A stretch of 64,000 bases of DNA from Paramecium pentaurelia. Taxonomy: Eukaryota > Ciliophora > Oligohymenophorea > Peniculida > Parameciidae. The stretch lies in contig CAJJDO010000058.1 of assembly GCA_905183005.1 (NCBI GenBank), forward strand, positions 189,706 to 253,705. The letters run 5' to 3'. The number at the start of each line of letters is the position of its first letter. The first letter of the stretch is position 1. Position numbers and translations under genes: made by a program. The notes under the pieces were generated by a model. The model was given only the letters and a program-made list of their open reading frames with translations, was not told where the DNA came from and did no database searches. Positions 50,832-63,831 of this stretch are shown here, in pieces.

Positions 50832-51080
50832 ATGAATTTTGGAAAACCAAGAGGTGGCTCTTCTGGATCAACTTGGGAAAAACTAAAAAAGTCAATTTAC
50901 CCTACAAATAAAGCAGAAAGAGAGAAGAGAAAGAAGCAATTTTTGGATGTCGCAATTTTTGTTGCTTCTATTGTTGTTGTTAGTGTCTTTGAAAAAAGGA
51001 TTCAAACTCTTCTTAAAGTTGATAAATCAGAATTAACTTAATTCAGCAACATGTAACAATCAATGCACGCAGCCTATTGA
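50832..51080 (+). CDS. Small single-membrane-helix protein
   Basis: 82 residues, MNFGKPRGGSSGSTWEKLKK, then a charged KAEREKRKKQFL stretch. One membrane helix follows, DVAIFVASIVVVSVF, and a short polar tail ending MQQSMHAAY. A frame read with the standard code would stop early at a TAA; in this code it continues to the TGA at 51078. The size and layout fit a tail-anchored or small import or ER-type subunit, but I cannot name it. It starts 39 bases from the divergent riboflavin kinase start, so the two must share a very short promoter region. Confidence 0.7.
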
Positions 51081-51102
51081 TTAATAAAAATAAATAATAT
51101 AT

Positions 51103-51468
51103 ATGATTCGTAAAATTGTGACCTCTCTTAAATAATTTCGAAGAACTTATGAAGATCAAAAACTAGGTAGATAACTTGTAGGAACAGATTAACATGGAAA
51201 TCTTTATTATTAATATTATGATTAAAATGGAAAACCTACTAAAAGGATGAGTGAAAGAACAGATAAAATGGCACCATTTGTAGATCCATTATGGGAAGAG
51301 TGGATAAGACATCTAAAAGATAAACCATATACAGAAGAAGAGAGAATAGAATTAGAAAAATAATAAAGAGCATATAAAACTAAAGTTAATGAATATGAGT
51401 AAAAGGATGCAGAAATGATGAAATAATTTAAGAAATCAAATAAAACTTGGAATGCAAATAATAAATGA
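51103..51468 (+). CDS. NDUFAF2-like complex I assembly factor
   Basis: 121 residues in one exon: MIRKIVTSLKQFRRTYEDQK, then LVGTDQHGNLYYQYYDQNGK with KRMSER, and VDPLWEEWIRHLKDKPYTEE. The GTDxxGNxYY strand and the xWxEWIRxxxxxPxTxEE block are the two signatures of the NDUFA12/NDUFAF2 family; the second block and the lack of the NDUFA12 WV-motif point to the assembly factor. It helps mitochondrial complex I maturation. It follows the small membrane gene by 22 bases. The C-terminus is a charged helix. Confidence 0.72.
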
Positions 51469-51590
51469 ATTATAATATATATATATATATATAGTTTTAT
51501 TAATAAGAATCCTTTTTATTAATTATAAAGAAGATACTCAGGTTTATTTAAAAATATAAATATGAATTTATTATCATTATCTGAATATTT

Positions 51591-54500
51591 TCAATAGAAT
51601 AGAACTACATTTGAATTAGCTTTACTTTAAGTTGAACCAAAACTTTGAAAGACCTTTTATAATTTGGTTTAGAGTGATTATAATATTTTATGAAAGAGGA
51701 TAAACTTTTTTTGACAAATTAAGAATTATTATTTGATATCCAAAATAATTTAAAAAAGTAATAACATAGACATTAATATAATAGAACTCCAACCTAATAT
51801 ATCAGAATAGAATAACATATCTTAATGAGTGTCATGCATAAGTATTAATAATGTTATGAATAAGGATAATAGTAATACACAAAATTCACTTATTAATTAT
51901 TTTCTATATTCTATCATTGAAATAATTGGTTTATAATTATATAAATAGAGTACTTAAATAAAGCTTAAAAAGGATATAGATAAGCTTTAACAATATGGAA
52001 ATGATGAACAAAAAGTTATCAGAATCATAAACAATGATTTTTTAATAAGTATAAATAGTTTATAGAAATGAGTACAAGATGTTTTACCAATTTTTAGACC
52101 TTCAAAGAGTGAACCACATTTTCTAACATTTTCTTTTTATTCTAATAAATATGTTTATTTAGCAAGCATAGAGTAGTATATAAATAATAGTGAACAATGA
52201 ATTATGGTTAAAAGAATGGCTATATACAAGTTAATTAAAATAAAGGTATTATTAGTTGTAAATAGTATTTTTAAATCAAATAGATTTAACAATGAAACAA
52301 ATAAAATGTCATAAGTTAATATCATATGAGTTGATATGAATCCTGAGAAATATAATTTATTTATTATGTATTGACAGGATTTTTGAATATATAATTTTAT
52401 ATGCAATTAAATGAGTTTTATTTTTAATAGGATTGAATCATCATCATCTTCTTTTATTCTTATTTAAAATCTTTGTAATTATCTTAATAATAATTTAGCC
52501 ATTGGATACAATAATATTGCAAATACAAAAATTAAAAACAAAAATGGATAATTCAATAAACAATATGAATAATATCCATCCCTTTTAATTTTATCAGGTA
52601 AATAATTATATTAATCTAATTCTTTTTAAGTCAAAAATGTTAAAGCAACTTATTTTGTGAAATTAGAAAAGTATTGTAATTATGCAAATTTAAATAGATC
52701 AAAATACTTTTATAAATTGTATGGTAAATTTACATTAATGTATTTTAAATATGAAAACATTTATATTAGATCTATTGCATTATAAACAACTTCTATTGTT
52801 CCTGTTAAAAATGTTGCTAAACAAACAAAACCAAAAATGTAAAATAAAGTCTAATTAAAAGAGATCACTATTTCATTAAAAAATTATTTCCATTATTCAA
52901 TGAATAAAATATCAAATATTTGAAAAGTTAGAAAAGATAAAAGGATACTTTTTTTATTATTATTTTTATATTTCTAAACAATACTGACTTCCATTTTATC
53001 TTTTAAACAATTATTTTAAAATTCTATATTTATTTCAATTACTCTATGTTAAAAGTAGTTTTCTTCTGTTATATTTTATTTAACTACAATCAATGATTAA
53101 TTAATTTAACAATTTAAAAATTAGATGATAGGTACAATATCTGAATCTGAATTCAAAATGTAGTTTTTAAATTGAATAACAAACTATTTAGAAGGTGTAT
53201 TCAAATTGGCTTATTATTAAGAAACTTGAATATCACCTTAAATAAGAGTATCACAATGACCATCAATACAATAGAAACCATCTTCAATTTAACATTTAGA
53301 AGAACATCCATCTCCATTTAAATTATTCCCATCATCACACTATTCAAATACTGTCTTAATATTGTCTCCACATTTTGAATAACATTGATTATTTTCAAAA
53401 TCTGTATAATATCCTAGATTTATTTCACATAATTGACATTATTAAGAATATTAATTACTTATTTTACAAGATAAACAATTATTTGGTTGATTAATACATG
53501 TTTTGCATTCTTTATTGCATTCCTAACATTAGTTATTTGGATTTAAAAAATATCCCTCTTTACATACTTAACAGGATCTATCATTATTACATTGTATACA
53601 ATTTTCTATACATCTTAAACATTAAGATGGTTATCCAATTTAATTAATACAATAGTAACCATTTTGCATAATACAATTAATACAACCATATGAATTACCA
53701 TTGTCACATTCTTCTCCTTAAGTCCATATACCATCTTGACAATCTTAATAATTGCAAATATCAAGAGTTTAATTCAATGGTATTGTACAATCTATACATT
53801 AATCATTTAACAATTATGATTTTTTATTGCATTAATAACATCTAAATTAATCACATTTCAAACAGTTTAATGAACACTAATTACAAGTTTGATTATATAA
53901 ATAATATCCATCTATACAACTATTACATTTCTATTAATCTAAACAAGTAAGACAAGGTTATTGACATTAAATACAATTTTAATTTTACAGAAAGTATTGA
54001 TTTTAACATGTAATACATATTTCTTTATTTAAACAATTTTCACATGGATCTTAACATTTAACACAACTGTTACTGGCATTTAAATAATTACCATCTTCAC
54101 ATTTAATGCATTATAAACTTTTATCACAAATTAGACAATTTAAAGGACATTAATTGATACATAATCCATTATCTAATTTATAGTTATCTAAAACACAACT
54201 CTAACAAAAGTTTTAATTTGAACAAGTTAAACAAGGGAATTAGCATGGAACACAGTGAAATTAATCAAGGTAATAAGAATTATCTATACAAGTTAGACAT
54301 TGTGTTTAATTTAAGCATGTGAGACATGGAGGATCACATAGTCTACAAATACTAGATATAAGATAAAACTATTATGACACACATGATAGACAATTTTGTT
54401 ATGAATTGCATTATTAACAAGGAAATTCACATTATTTACAAAGTCCATTATCTAAATAATAATAATTTGTAAGGCAACTCTAACAGTTTGATTGAGATGT

Positions 54501-54813
54501 ACAAGTTAAACAATGTTCTGGGCAATCGACACAATTTTATGATGAATCAACAAATTATTACTATGAAATGCAAGCAATACATGATGAATTATCATCACAT
54601 CCTAAGCATCCAGGATTAGTAGAACAGGTTTAACTAGGTCCATAACCATCACAATAAGGGGTTTGATAGAAATAACAACGACATTGTTCTGAGGAACCAT
54701 GACAAATACAAATATCTGTTTGACATTCTTATCTTGAGAGAATATTTTCTAAATATAAGAATTAAATAATTACAAGTTAAGTAATAAGCATGAAATATAA
54801 CAATAAGAAGCAT
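51591..54813 (-). CDS. Cys-rich furin-like-repeat surface protein with multi-membrane C-terminus
   Basis: 1,065 residues with one 25-base intron right after a signal peptide (MLLIVIFHAYYLT). Roughly residues 15-600 are Cys-rich repeats of the growth-factor-receptor/furin type (CPEHCLTCTSQSNCQSC; CDPPCLTCLNQTQCLTC; CQDPCENCLNKEICITC), with a NGxGC unit near their end (DDGNNLNGDGCSSKC). The remaining ~450 residues hold several membrane helices (LFYIFGFVCLATFLTGTIEV; FLFLIFVFAILLYP; FILINLYIAILLTIIHCSLL; LLLSLFITLLILMH). This large extracellular-repeat plus polytopic-tail layout is common in ciliate surface proteins of unknown function. The plus-strand open frames opposite are shadows. Confidence 0.85.
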
Positions 54814-54857
54814 AATTGAATTGTTCAACAAAATATATAATAATATAAATTTATATT

Positions 54858-55214
54858 ATGAATGAAAGTTTAATGGTTGCATAATTGAAGCAAAGGTTCT
54901 CATAACCAAATTAATTACAAAGAGGATATGATGAATTGTTAACATATATTAAAAGTAATGATTTATCATTTGAATTAATGTTAATGAAAATGAAATTTGA
55001 AGAGAAACTTAAGAAAAATGAATAAGCATTAAAAACATGGTATTAATATTAAATTATGAATAGTAATTTTTTATTGTTCTTATAACCTAATTCATAAGAG
55101 TTACATATAAGGAAATTGAATATATTAAAACAACTATAATATTTTAAAGAAATATCAGATGAATTATTGATCATTAAATAACTATTTCCTTAAGTTAATT
55201 TAATGCAAATATGA
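54858..55214 (+). CDS. Small helical hypothetical protein
   Basis: 118 residues in one exon (MNESLMVAQLKQRFSQPNQL), mostly helical and charged (MLMKMKFEEKLKKNEQALKT; LNILKQLQYFKEISDELLII). There is no signal peptide or domain I know. It starts 44 bases from the divergent start of the large Cys-rich gene. Confidence 0.6.
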
Positions 55215-55400
55215 TTGAATGATATAGTAATGTAATTATTAGAAATGTATAAATATATTTGATTGTTATTGAGTCTTTGTCATAATTGTTTTTATTTTGA
55301 CTCTTCAATAAACATTTCATAAATTATATAATTAATCGATATTTCTGAATCTTATTATGATATGATTAATTCAATAAAATAATTAATCACATTTACGTAA

Positions 55401-57744
55401 ATGTCAACAGTTCGTCATGTGGACAAAAATATCATATTTGTGCTTAAGGAATAGTAGTAAAATAATGAAATGAAACAATAAAGTATATAATTAACAATAA
55501 TATAGTCCGCAAAATTAATAAAGAGAAGTTAAAAATAATCTTATAAATAAGTGGATGCAAAGTTTCTCATTCGTATCATTTATGTGAAAAAATATTTGTT
55601 TAAATACTCAGTAAATTGTCGGGTACAAAAAAAGTCAATACTTTTAGAAAATATTGATAAACAAAAGAATGCCGTATTCTTTGATCAAATTTCTAATGAA
55701 TAATTTAAATAAATGACTATAACTGAAAAAGAGTTTAAAGAACATGTATTTAGTTCACTTCTTGAAAAAAAATATATTTAAGTGAAAGGAGAACTATACA
55801 GAGAAGATTTTGAAATAGCATGGAGTCTAACAGAAAAGAAACAACCATTAATAATTTTGTTGGGTGGAACATCAGGTACAGGTAAAAGTACAGCAAGCAG
55901 TATTTTAGCATCAAGATTTGGCATATCTACAGTATTAAGGTAAGAATAAATTGATTATTAAATTAGTACAGACTCTATAAGACATATTATGAGGAATTTC
56001 TTATCTAAAGATGATAATCCTGTATTATTTGCTAGTACTTATGAAGCTGGTAAGACTTTACCAGACTTAAATATTAGTGATTAAAGAAGGATTATTAAAG
56101 GTTATAAAGCATAATGTCATTTAGTATAATAAAGATTAGAATATGTTATTGAAACATTTAATTAAAAGATGGAATCTATTATTGTTGAAGGAGTACATTT
56201 AACACCTATTTTCATGATGAAAATGATGAAAAAATATAAAAGAGTGTTACCGTTTGCAATTTGTATAAAGAAAGAATCAAAACATAAAGAGAGATTTGCA
56301 GTTAGATCAAAATATATGACATTAGATTCAAGACATAATAAATATATTGAAAACTTTTAAAATATTAGATTAATTTAGAAATGGTTTCTAGAAAAAGCAG
56401 ATGAATTTCTTATTCCTAAAGTTGATAATGTTAATGTTGATAAAAGTATTGATACTATTCATAGAACAATCATTTAATATATTAAACATTCATGTGAAGA
56501 TATATAAATTAATGAACTTAAAAATGCTTTACCTATTTATGAAGAATTTAATAAAATTATTAATAGTGTTATTAATGATGCTTAAAATTCAAAAGAAGTT
56601 AAAGATTATATTCATAGCAAAGTTAATAAATCAGAAATAGTTGAATAATTTATATAATAAATGAATGAATATTAAGTTGATACAAATACTCTTCCTATAT
56701 TAGAAAGTGATAAATCTAATCCTAAAGTACTTATCTAATAATCTGTATAAAAATTTAATGAAATCAATTCTAAAAATGAAAAAGCAGATAATTAAAATAA
56801 TCTAACAAATAAAACAGAGGTTAATTATATTGTTGATGATTTAAATGAAAAGAAAGATAATATAAATCATATAAGTGATTAAGAAGATGAAACAGAAGAA
56901 CGTAGAAGAAGAAATTAAGATAAAAATACTATTGAAAAATTAAAAAAAACTAAATCTTTAGAAACACTTGTTACAATTACAAATGAAGAATAAATTTAAA
57001 AGGAACCTATTAAAGAATAGACTGTTAAAAAAAACTTAAGAGTTGTATTTTAAGAATTGGAAAATGATAAAGATGAATAAGAATTTATTGAATAACGACC
57101 TCATAAAACTAATTATAAAGGTATACTATAACATCTAACCAAACATAAAAGAATATTTATTAGTAAAAGTATACCATCTTCTAATCTTATTTTTATTAAG
57201 AAAATGATATCTAATTATAATAAAAATTATTAAAGTCATGATAGAATTAAATTACTTTAAAATAATGATGGAAGTTATTGTTTATTTAAAATTAATGTAC
57301 AAAAAATTCATAAAAAAAATGCATCTAGAGAAGAATCTTCAAGTGAACCTGATGATAAGTAAATCCTATTTTTATTAATATTTATAGTGATTAATCTGTT
57401 GCTTAGTAAGGTAAATCATTCATGACTCCATCTAACTTCCCATTTAGTGAAAGAAGAGATTAATCTGATGGAGATTCTGTAAGATTTCGTAATGATGGAA
57501 TTAGTGATGAGGAAGAAATTGAAAATGATAATGATGCTGAAAATTCTGTTGAAGGTATACATATTTATATATACTAGAAGCATCTAGTTCTGAGGAAGAA
57601 GGAGCTTTAGAAAATTTGAAATCAAAAATAAATGATGATGAAGAAGATTATTTTGAACTATAAAATATCATAGAAGAGGATGAATTTTAAGAAGAAATAG
57701 ATTAACCAATACAAAATGATTTAATTTAATTGAAAATGCTCTGA
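55401..57744 (+). CDS. 2-phosphoglycerate-kinase / LPA1-like P-loop protein
   Basis: 754 residues with introns of 27, 29 and 23 bases leaving whole codons. An N-terminal ~90-residue region (FLIRIIYVKKYLFKYSVN) precedes a segment EKEFKEHVFSSLLEKKYIQV and a kinase core: LIILLGGTSGTGKSTASSIL (Walker A), RFGISTVLSTDSIRHIMRNF, EAGKTLPD and SIIVEGVHLTPIFM. This matches archaeal 2-phosphoglycerate kinase and its eukaryotic relative LPA1, which in plants affects phytic acid levels. The true substrate in eukaryotes is unsettled. The last ~370 residues are acidic and Ser-rich (ASSSEEEGALENLKSK; DDEEDYFELQNIIEE). The intron inside VLSTDS restores the motif. Confidence 0.75.
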
Positions 57745-57901
57745 TTTTTTGAATTATTTAATTTAATTTACTCATTGTCATTATTTTTTATATTTCATCA
57801 GAATTTATTTTAATATGGGGGTCACAATCTAATTTTAGCAAACAAACTTATTCTAAATTGGAATTCAAGACTTTCTAAAATTGTAATTTTTAATAACTAT
57901 T

Positions 57902-59766
57902 ATGAATAAAGCTTAAGTTGTTCCTCAACAAGACTAGATCAATGGTTTAACTTTGAGCTTCAAAAATCTAAATTATATAGTAAATCAAGACAAAAATAAT
58001 CAAACCTAAGGTAGAATCATACTAAACAATATATCTGGAATTTGTCCTCCTGGAAAAGTTACTGCAATACTCGGAGCTTCAGGAGCAGGAAAAACTTCAT
58101 TGCTTAATATCTTAGCTTAAAGAATTTCTACTAAAAGCAATGTTTAAATAACAGGGGATATTTTGGCTAATGGAAATCATTACGATAGTGAAAAATTTGC
58201 TCGGTTTTCTGGTTATGTGATGTAGAATGATATTCTCTTTGCCACATTAACAGTTAAAGAAACCTTAGAATTTGTCGCAAATCTGAAATATACTGATGAA
58301 AATGAAAAAATATAAAGAGTTAATTATGCTCTCAAAACTTTAAAATTAGAAAAGTGCTAAAATACTCTTGTAATTAATTGTAATTTTATTATAGATTGGT
58401 AATGAGTTGCTTAAAGGCATTTCTGGAGGAGAGAGAAAAAGAACATCAATTGGAGTTGAATTAGTGAGAGATCCATAATGTATATTATTAGATGAACCAA
58501 CATCTGGATTAGATTCTTTTACTGCTTTTGTTATTATGTAATATAAATTAATTATTTAGAAATCTATTAAAAAAATTATCAGTTGTTTCTAAAAGAACTA
58601 TCATTTTTACTATACATTAACCAAGTTCTGATATTTATTTATTATTTGATCAAATATTTTTACTTGCAAAAGGTAGATTCGTTTATTAAGGTCCTAAAGA
58701 AAAAATGATTGATTATTTTTAATCAATTGGTTTTGAATGTCCCAAAAAAGCTAATCCATTGGACTATTTCATCTCAATTATGTAGAATGAAGAAAATAGA
58801 TAATCAGATATTTAAAATTTATTTAAAGGATATGATAATTAAATATAATCTTAAATTGAAGAATCATTATCTAGAATTCAACTTACAAATATCTAAAATG
58901 AATAATTTTAAGCTAATTTTTAATAATAAGTGGTTTAGATTTTAAAAAGAGGTATCCTAAATGTAAAAAGGGATAAATTATTAGTAAGAAGTAGAGTTGT
59001 AATGGCAGTGTTTCTTGGATTATTAGTTGGAGGTATTTTTTGGGGTGCTGCAAATGAGCCTGGATTTAAGGGTACTTAAAGTACAACAGGAGGGCTTTTC
59101 TTTCTTGTTATGAGTAGTTTTATGACAGCATTAAATCCTGTTATAGTTCAGTTTCCACAAGAAAGAGATGTATTTTTAAGAGAAGAAAATTCAAAACTTT
59201 ATTCAACATTTGCATACTTTGTCGGAAAGAGTTCTATAGAAATACCATTTTTAATTGTCTTTCCTATTATCTAATAATTAATATGTTATTGGATGATAGA
59301 CTTAAATGATTAAACTGCTAGTATCGTTTTAATTAATATTCTTGTATGTATATTGTTAGGATTAAGTGGAAATAGTATGGGTAATATTGTATATTAATTC
59401 ATAGGATTGATGGTTGGGTCTATGTTAACAGATGCTCGAAATGCATCTGGAATTATTCCTGTAGTGCTGATGCCTCTCATTGTCTTTTCTGGTTTTTATG
59501 CTAATTAGTCATTGTTTATGGATTGGATAAGTTGGTTATAATATTTAAGTCCAATGAAATATGCCTTTGAAGCTCTAATATATAATGAATATGATACTAG
59601 AAGAGATGAATTTATAGGATAGTCTATGTAGAGTTAAAATCCTATTGATACCTTCTCTTTAGATTTTGGATTATGGAATAGCATTTATGTTTTGATTGCA
59701 TTTCCAATATTTTTTAGAATACTATCCTTAATATTTTTATATCTGGGAAGATCAAGATAGTAATGA
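57902..59766 (+). CDS. ABCG-type half-transporter, first of two tandem paralogues
   Basis: 597 residues with introns 58370-58394, 58538-58559 and 59381-59404. The ATPase comes first: GASGAGKTSLLNILA (Walker A), YVMQNDILFATLTVKETL, ISGGERKRTSIGVEL (signature) and CILLDEPTSGLDSFTA (Walker B). A membrane half follows with six expected helices (GLLVGGIFWGAANEPG; FYANQSLFMDWISWLQYLSP), ending LIFLYLGRSRQQ. This nucleotide-domain-first order defines the ABCG/White family. Half-transporters dimerise to export lipids, sterols or drugs. It has the same direction and intron positions as its neighbour at 59874, with 107 bases between them. Confidence 0.92.
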
Positions 59767-59873
59767 CTTTTAATTAATATGTTATAATTTTATATAATTA
59801 TCATTATATATTAATTTGATTAATAAATTTGGAAAATAGGATTTCTCAATATATATAAATAAAAATTTATAAC

Positions 59874-61754
59874 ATGAAAGCAAATGAAATTGCACTTGTT
59901 CCAAATAAAGAAACAACAAGCAGCGTTACAATCAGCTTTTAAAATTTATCCTATTAGGTTAATGTTATAAATCCTCAAGGGGATTAAGAAAACAAAATAA
60001 TCCTAAATAACATATCTGGACTATGCAAACCAGGTTAAGTTACTGCAATACTTGGAGCTTCAGGAGCAGGAAAAACTTCATTGCTTAATATCTTAGCTAA
60101 GAGAATTACTCCTGGAGGGAATGTGACTTTATAGGGTAATATTCATGCTAATGGTGAACCATATAATAGTGATAAATTTTCTCAGTTCTCATCTTATGTT
60201 ATGCAAAATGATGTTCTTTTTGGAACATTAACAGTTAGAGAAACATTAGAATTTGTAGCAAATTTAAAGTATGCTGATCCATAACAAAAAATTGAGAAAG
60301 TAGATTATGCATTGAAAACATTAAAATTAGAAAAATGTTAAAATACTCTTGTAATATATGTTTTCAATATTGATAGATTGGTAATGCAATGATTAAGGGA
60401 ATATCAGGAGGAGAGAGAAAAAGGACATCTATTGGGGTTGAATTAGTTAGTGATCCCTTTTGTATATTATTGGATGAACCTACTTCAGGTTTGGATTCGT
60501 TTACAGCTTTCATTATAATGTAAAATTGATTTAAATTTGATTATAGAAATCTACTTCGAAAATTGGCTCATACTTCAGGAAGAACAATAGTATTTACAAT
60601 TCATTAACCAAGTGCAGATATATATATGTTGTTTGATTAAATCATGCTTTTAGTTTAAGGGAAGTTCATTTATTAGGGTAGAAAGGATGAAATGGTGAAT
60701 TATTTTAAAGGTATAGGTTTTGAATGTCCAGCACATTCGAATCCATTGGATTATATTATGAGTGTTATGCATCATGAGGATACTGAACATCCACATTATG
60801 GAACTCTATTTTCTGGTTATAATTAAAGATTTTCATAAGAAATTGAAAATGCTATAAACTCTATTTAAATTTAACAAATATCTAGACAATCAATTTAAAC
60901 ATCTTTTGGATTTTAAGTAAGTGAAATATTTAGAAGAGGAATGATTAATGTAAAAAGAGATAAAATTTTAGTAAGAGGTCGTTTAGTAATGACAATATTT
61001 ATAGGTCTATTAATTGGAGGTATTTTCTGGACAGCAGGTAGTGAACCTGGATATAAAGGGATTTAGAGTACAATAGGAGTTTTATTCTTTTTGGTTATGA
61101 GTAGTTTTATGGGAGCTCTTAATCCTGTAATGGTTCAATTTCCAGCTGAAAGAGAAGTATTTTTAAGAGAGGAAAATTCAAAATTATATTCTACTGCAGC
61201 ATATTTCACAGGTAAAAGTTCAGTAGAAATTCCTTTTTTATTTGTTTTCCCTATTATCTAGTAACTTATTTGTTATTGGATGGTTGATTTGAATGATAAA
61301 ACAGGAGACATTGTAGTAATCAACATAATTATTTGTATATTGCTAGGTTTAAGTGGAAACAGTTTTGGTATAATTTAATTACTAGTTATTAGGTCTAATG
61401 ACTGGATGTATGTTCAATGATCTTAAAGCAGCTGCTGGATTTCTACCTGTAGTATTAATGCCATTGGTTATATTTTCTGGATTTTATGCTAATTAATCTA
61501 TGTATATGGATTGGATTGGATGGATTTAATATTTAAGTCCAATGAAATATGCTTTTGAAGCATTAGTATGGAATGAATTCGAAACAAGAGATGATGAATT
61601 CATAGGAAAATCAATAGAGAATTCTAGCCCTATTAAAACCTATGATTTAACTTTAGGTCTTTGGAAATGCTTGGTTATTTTAACTGCCATAATTTTATTC
61701 TTCAGATTTATGGCTTTAATGTTTTTATACCTCTTAAGAGGAAAGTAATAATGA
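59874..61754 (+). CDS. ABCG-type half-transporter, second tandem paralogue
   Basis: 600 residues with introns of 26, 27 and 25 bases at positions matching the first paralogue. Motifs: GASGAGKTSLLNILA, YVMQNDVLFGTLTVRETL, ISGGERKRTSIGVEL, CILLDEPTSGLDSFTA, then membrane helices (LLIGGIFWTAGSEPGY; FYANQSMYMDWIGWIQYLSP) and a FRFMALMFLYLLRGKQQ end. All ATPase residues needed for hydrolysis are present. It could form a homodimer or pair with its neighbour; the sequence cannot decide. Over most of its length it differs from the first copy at many codons, but the Walker A region is nearly identical at DNA level. Confidence 0.92.
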
Positions 61755-61842
61755 TATTAATATTATATTGATAAAGTTTTGTTTAAACCTTCTTAATCAT
61801 AGTCTCTAAAAGTATCTAATTTATACAATTAATTTACATATT

Positions 61843-63831
61843 ATGTCACTTTTTGGGGCCTATGTGAAATTGAAAAGAAAGTCTTTCTGGGTTATAAGGT
61901 ATGTTGAAATTTACTAAGATGTATACATTCTCATAATATAAAGGGAATTTTCACTTATAGAGATAAAAAGGAGGATAGATAGATTAAAGCTGAATACAAA
62001 TTAAAAAATTGTAAAATAAAAGAATTACTCACTAATAATGGCTCTTCTCTGTAAATATGTCATGCTGATGAAACACTTAAAATTATTACTTACAGTGAAT
62101 CAGAACATAAAAAATTACTCCAATCTTTAACTTAGATAAAATAATAATCTGAATCAAAATTGGATTCATAATTCTAAGAATCATTTCTAAAATAATAATC
62201 ACCTTCTATTAATATTCAACAAACTAAACCACCAATTTTTTAACCAGATTAAGATCTAATTAAATAAGGTTTTGGAGAAGATGTAAAAGTTATGGCAAAT
62301 TAATACATTAAAAAATTTGAATCACATCAATCCATACTATTTAATATAAATGATGGAGTATTAATTTATAAATAACAATAACCAGATATGATATCCTAAG
62401 AAAATAAAAGTAAATTAGATTAATTATATCTGAAATGCCAAAATCTTAAGATATTACATATGATTTTTATATCTACTCTATTATTTTTCTTAATCTCAAT
62501 AATCATTTACTTTTTCTTAAGTTTAATTGAGAATTAAAAATACACCCATAGTATTATTCTAACTATTAATTTTATTTTACTCCCTTTTGTATTTAGATAA
62601 AAGAAATACAAATAAGAAAAACCAAAATCTTTTATTGTTCAAGGAATATGTTATATGAATTTTGATTATAATGCTTTAGTTTATTTAATGACTAGAAATG
62701 ATATAAGAAAAGAATGGAATCCTAATCTTTTATCAATAAATACTTAAAATAATTTATTAAGTTTAAGTTATACAAATTAAACAATAGAAAGATTTTAATA
62801 AGCAATCTTTGTTGATTAAACTTCTTTTTATATTGTTGAATATTATTAACAATAAATTCTAAGATTATTCATAATTAAATATCTTTTTGAAGAAGACAAT
62901 ATTGAAATCAAATGCTTAGCTCCAAATACACAAATTCATATATTGCCTTGTTTAAAATAATTTGTAAAACAATAAAAATTAAATCCTAAAAGTATCCTAT
63001 TTGAATATCAAACTTAAAAAGTTTAGGTTGATTAAGTTTCCATTATTTAATCAGAAATCCTTACTAAATCTCCATAATAGACATAAATAGATGAATCTAA
63101 TTAAGAGACTATAACATCATAAATTTAACCAATTTAATAATTCTAACCATTACCAAAATAACTAAGTTCTCCTTAATAATCCTATCCACCAGAGTATCAA
63201 AAATATTTTGAAATTACTCTTGAAGCAAAAAAAATATTAGAATAAGTCTATCCTTTAAATCCTTAATGGTAGCTTTAATCAGATAAAGGAGGATTCATTA
63301 TTCATACCAGATTTGATGAAAATAGTGGACAAACCATGAGTAGAGGTGAAGGCATAGTACCTTATTCAATAGAACAAATTTATGAAATTATTGAAAAAGT
63401 TGAAAAAAGAGGAGATTATGATTCTCTTTTTGATTCTGTAATTCTATTTTTATATTTAGGGTTATATGCATAAAAAAATTGATTAAGATACAGGTATATT
63501 ATATCAAAGATTCAAAACTATTAAAATAGTAGTCAAATCTAGAGATTTTGTATTAATCTCTAGAGTCTTTAGAGAAGAAAATAAATGGATTATAGTTGCA
63601 AAATCAATTGAATATCCTGATATACCTCCAATAAAGGAATCTGTAAGAGGAGAATTAAAGATTGCAGGATGGGTTCTATAAAAAATGGAATAAGGAACTA
63701 AAGCTTGTTTTATTACTATGGTAGATCCAAAAGGTTCAATTCCAACAGCAATTGTTGCAAGTTCAGCAAAAGAGTAAGGTTTATGTGTTGAAAAGGTTAA
63801 AAATCTTTTAGATAAAAGAAATAAAAAATGA
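61843..63831 (+). CDS. PH and START domain membrane protein
   Basis: 647 residues with introns of 23 and 22 bases. The N-terminus is a PH domain (MSLFGAYVKLKRKSFWVIRY with VEIYQD, intron, GIFTYRDKKED). A Gln-rich linker leads to two membrane helices near residues 205-250 (MIFISTLLFFLISIIIYFF; LTINFILLPFVF). Then comes a START-like region (KSFIVQGICYMNFDYNALVY; IRKEWNPNLLS), a Gln/Pro linker and a clearer START end: IVPYSIEQIYEIIEKVEKRG, VKSRDFVLISRVFREENK, RGELKIAGWVLQK and ACFITMVDPKGSIPTAIVAS. START domains bind lipids such as sterols or ceramide, and PH domains bind phosphoinositides. A role in lipid transfer at membrane contacts is plausible inference. Confidence 0.78.

Noticed and set aside
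51562..52339. Plus-strand open frames that can be joined with a 20-base intron into a ~200-residue protein
   Set aside because: The minus strand carries one uninterrupted frame of the Cys-rich membrane protein through the whole stretch, with better composition and clear membrane helices.
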